Source of the DNA: Hymenobacter metallilatus
GTDB taxonomy: Bacteria; Bacteroidota; Bacteroidia; Cytophagales; Hymenobacteraceae
DNA: 43,397 nucleotides
Assembly (NCBI RefSeq): GCF_003944705.1
Contig: NZ_RWIS01000022.1
Span: 1-43,397, forward strand
Direction: 5' to 3'
The position numbers were made by a program, and so were the translations under genes. Shown here piece after piece: positions 41,616 through 43,397 of the stretch. Under the pieces are notes generated by a model that had not been told where the DNA came from, did not search any database, and was given only the letters and a program-made list of their open reading frames with translations. Positions within the stretch are counted from its first letter, which is position 1, and the number at the start of each line of letters is the position of its first letter.

Positions 41616-42886
41616 TGCCCGTTGATGTACTAGTAGGATTGCAGTGGGGGGATGAAGGCAAAGGCAAAATTGTCGATGTGCTGGCCCCCACCTACGATGT
41701 AGTAGCCCGCTTTCAGGGCGGCCCCAATGCTGGCCACACGCTCACTTTCGATGGTACCAAGCACGTATTGCATCAGGTGCCTTCCGGCATTTTCCACCCC
41801 CACATTATTAACGTAGTCGGCAACGGGGTGGTTCTTGACCCCGTAGTCTTCCGCCAGGAACTCCAGAAGCTCACCGACCGGGGCATTGAGTGGGGCCAGA
41901 ACCTCTACATCTCCCGCAAGGCTCAGCTGATCCTGCCCTCGCACCGCGCCCTCGACCGGATTAACGAAGAAGCGCGTGGGGGTAGCAAAATTGGCTCTAC
42001 TCTGAAAGGTATCGGTCCCACGTACCAGGATAAAATTGGCCGCACCGGCCTCCGCGTCGGCGATATTCTACTTCCCGATTTTCAGGAACGGTACCAGGAA
42101 GCTGTATCCCGTCACACCACCCTCGCTGAATTCCACGGCCGCGGCCTCGAAATTGAAGAATTCGAGGCCGATTTCTTTTCCGCCGTTGAATTCCTGCGCA
42201 CCCTTAAACTCACCGATACCGAGTACTTGCTGAACGACCTGCTGCGGCAAGGTAAAAACGTGTTGGCCGAGGGTGCCCAGGGCTCCATGCTGGATATCGA
42301 CTTCGGTACCTATCCATATGTAACATCCTCCAGCACTATTGTTGCCGGAGCCTGCACCGGCCTCGGTATTGCACCCCGTCATATAGATAAGGTGTACGGT
42401 ATCAGCAAAGCCTACTGCACCCGCGTCGGTAGCGGCCCGTTCCCCACCGAGTTGCACGACGCAGTAGGGGAGCAGATCCGTCAGGCCGGCCGGGAGTTCG
42501 GCTCTACCACCGGCCGCCCCCGCCGCTGCGGCTGGATCGACTTACCCGCGCTTCGCTACAGCATCATGCTCAACGGCGTCACCGAAATTCACCTCATGAA
42601 AGCCGACGTGCTGGATGAGTTCGACGAAATTCAGGTCTGCACCCATTACCAGCTACCCAACGGCGAGCAAACCGACCACTTGCCCGACCACGGCGACCTG
42701 GAAAAGCTTACTCCCATATATAAGAGTCTGCCCGGCTGGCGCACTGATCTGCAGTCCATCACTGATCCGCAGGCCCTGCCTCTGCAGTTGAAAGACTACG
42801 TACAGTTTCTGGAGCATCATCTGGAAGTCCCTGTGAGTATAGTAAGCGTCGGTCCCGATCGGGTAAGTACACTCCACATGAACTAG
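41615..42886 (+). CDS. purA: Adenylosuccinate synthetase
   Basis: Converts IMP and aspartate to adenylosuccinate using GTP, the first step to AMP. The 423-aa protein has the GTP-binding WGDEGKGKIVD (10-20), GPNAGHT (38-44), the IMP region (GSKIGSTLKGIGPTYQDK) and STTGRPRRCGWID near the C-terminal third. Start ATG overlaps the STAS stop by one base (TAATG). Length is normal. A terminator follows. Confidence 0.97.
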   Translation: MPVDVLVGLQWGDEGKGKIVDVLAPTYDVVARFQGGPNAGHTLTFDGTKHVLHQVPSGIFHPHIINVVGNGVVLDPVVFRQELQKLTDRGIEWGQNLYISRKAQLILPSHRALDRINEEARGGSKIGSTLKGIGPTYQDKIGRTGLRVGDILLPDFQERYQEAVSRHTTLAEFHGRGLEIEEFEADFFSAVEFLRTLKLTDTEYLLNDLLRQGKNVLAEGAQGSMLDIDFGTYPYVTSSSTIVAGACTGLGIAPRHIDKVYGISKAYCTRVGSGPFPTELHDAVGEQIRQAGREFGSTTGRPRRCGWIDLPALRYSIMLNGVTEIHLMKADVLDEFDEIQVCTHYQLPNGEQTDHLPDHGDLEKLTPIYKSLPGWRTDLQSITDPQALPLQLKDYVQFLEHHLEVPVSIVSVGPDRVSTLHMN

Positions 42887-42909
42887 CCATATTTTTAAAC
42901 AGCCAGCTA

Positions 42910-42955
42910 GAATAAGAAACCCCGCCTACAGCTTCGTTGGCGGGGTTTCTTATTC
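42910..42955 (+). terminator. Terminator of the fur-STAS-purA operon
   Basis: A perfect 17-bp stem (42910-42926 with 42939-42955), 12-nt loop, CTTATTCTATT tail. Strong end of the operon. Confidence 0.88.
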
Positions 42956-43079
42956 TATTCAAATGACCAGCCCAGATTTTTTAACGAGCCCATGAACTTT
43001 TTATCCACTCTAAGAAGTTGTATCACAGCAAACAGTGGAATGCCTCGCCGGCCTTAAACGGATTTTTTGGGCCTGGGGT

Positions 43080-43110
43080 TTGGAATTCCGGGGGCAACCG
43101 GCCACCTTTG
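43080..43110 (+). promoter_or_regulatory. Promoter-like element 1 of 3
   Basis: TTG (43080-43082), 20 nt, then CACCTTTG (43103-43110), followed by CCCTCCC. One base off TAnnTTTG. Confidence 0.5.
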
Positions 43111-43251
43111 CCCTCCCAATCCGAAACGCGGAGCGGGCCGCTGCCACCCTTGGGGCCACCAGCGCGCAGTTCCTGCCGGCCTCCCGGCGCCGTTTCGCCG
43201 TCCGCGTCTTTCCTGGGGAAAGATAACGGTGAAAAAAGTTAGCCCCTGGGG

Positions 43252-43283
43252 TTGCAAATGGCAATGAGAGGGTGCTACCTTTG
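43252..43283 (+). promoter_or_regulatory. Promoter-like element 2 of 3
   Basis: TTG (43252-43254), 21 nt, then TACCTTTG (43276-43283), followed by CACCCCGC. Full consensus. Confidence 0.75.
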
Positions 43284-43319
43284 CACCCCGCTTCAGCAGG
43301 AGGCGCTTGGCAGGAGTCG

Positions 43320-43343
43320 AGACCGAAAAACTTTTTTCGGTCT
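43320..43343 (+). terminator. Hairpin between promoter elements 2 and 3
   Basis: AGACCGAAAAA pairs with TTTTTCGGTCT around CT (43320-43330 with 43333-43343). It could attenuate transcripts from element 2 or act as a leader structure. Confidence 0.55.
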
Positions 43344-43348
43344 GGTTC

Positions 43349-43380
43349 TTGGAAAAAGGCAGAAAAACAGGTTACCTTTG
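43349..43380 (+). promoter_or_regulatory. Promoter-like element 3 of 3
   Basis: TTG (43349-43351), 21 nt, then TACCTTTG (43373-43380), followed by CAGCCCGG. Full consensus, the same spacing as element 2. Transcription would start around 43387, just inside the window. Confidence 0.75.
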
Positions 43381-43397
43381 CAGCCCGGTTTCGAACG

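Larger units (their letters stand above)
42956..43397. other. Promoter-rich leader without a gene
   Basis: About 440 bases with no supportable gene, holding three stacked rightward promoter-like elements and a hairpin. The frames here are short and overlap repeats of G+C-rich sequence, with no family signature. The functional gene must begin beyond 43397. Confidence 0.6.

Noticed and set aside
43010..43267. Several overlapping short frames near the right edge
   Set aside because: Overlapping frames on both strands of G+C-rich promoter DNA; none shows a domain.

Overview
The window looks like chromosome from an aerobic, pigmented-type Bacteroidota of the order Cytophagales, most likely Hymenobacter or a close relative. 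I infer this from the high G+C, gene-dense core sequence, the Bacteroidota promoter pattern (TTG, about 19-22 nt, then TAnnTTTG), the near absence of Shine-Dalgarno sequences, an Oar-like TonB-dependent receptor, and two gene orders typical of the phylum: parA..parB-DUF5683-dapB-lepB and tig-clpP-clpX. No phage, plasmid, IS element or CRISPR array is visible.

Layout. 1-779 holds no recognisable gene. 780-9834 carries cyanophycin synthetase (cphA), a membrane-anchored coiled-coil protein, two SAM methyltransferases, kdsA (KDO-8-phosphate synthase of the metal-dependent type), apaG, ung and lepB. 9990-14479 (minus strand) is the dapB-DUF5683-parB-small S1-like protein-parA-UPF0173 block, with two parS-like half-sites just upstream of parB. 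14564-22697 has an oligopeptide-type solute-binding lipoprotein, an SDR oxidoreductase, a DUF885 peptidase-like lipoprotein and the large TonB receptor. 23094-28507 holds a DUF4126 protein, two small lipoproteins, a Dph6-like PP-loop ATPase, a DCC thioredoxin-like protein, an MDR dehydrogenase, a small unknown protein and an FAD/NAD(P)-binding protein. 28751-33621 has hldD, a BtuF/BtuC-type metal-chelate uptake pair without its ATPase, queD and lpxB. 33622-34047 is an AT-rich Sel1-repeat gene broken by an apparent one-base deletion. 34138-38119 (minus) is clpX, clpP, tig and tRNA-Leu(UAG). 38438-42886 is relA/spoT followed by the overlapping fur-STAS-purA operon. The window ends in three stacked promoter-like elements pointing at something just outside.

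How the genes relate. kdsA, hldD and lpxB all serve LPS inner-core and lipid A synthesis but are scattered. tig, clpP and clpX form the nascent-chain folding and proteolysis cluster. relA/spoT, fur, a STAS anti-sigma antagonist and purA put stringent response, metal regulation and purine synthesis next to each other.

The most striking non-genic signal is at gene ends. All eight convergent gene pairs in the window are separated by a long, near-perfect inverted repeat with arms of 22 to 50 bp. Several of these contain or touch the stop codons of the flanking genes. Some belong to dispersed families with other copies in the window, and others are unique in sequence. This pattern, the split parS, the broken Sel1 gene and the stacked terminal promoters are the points most worth checking.
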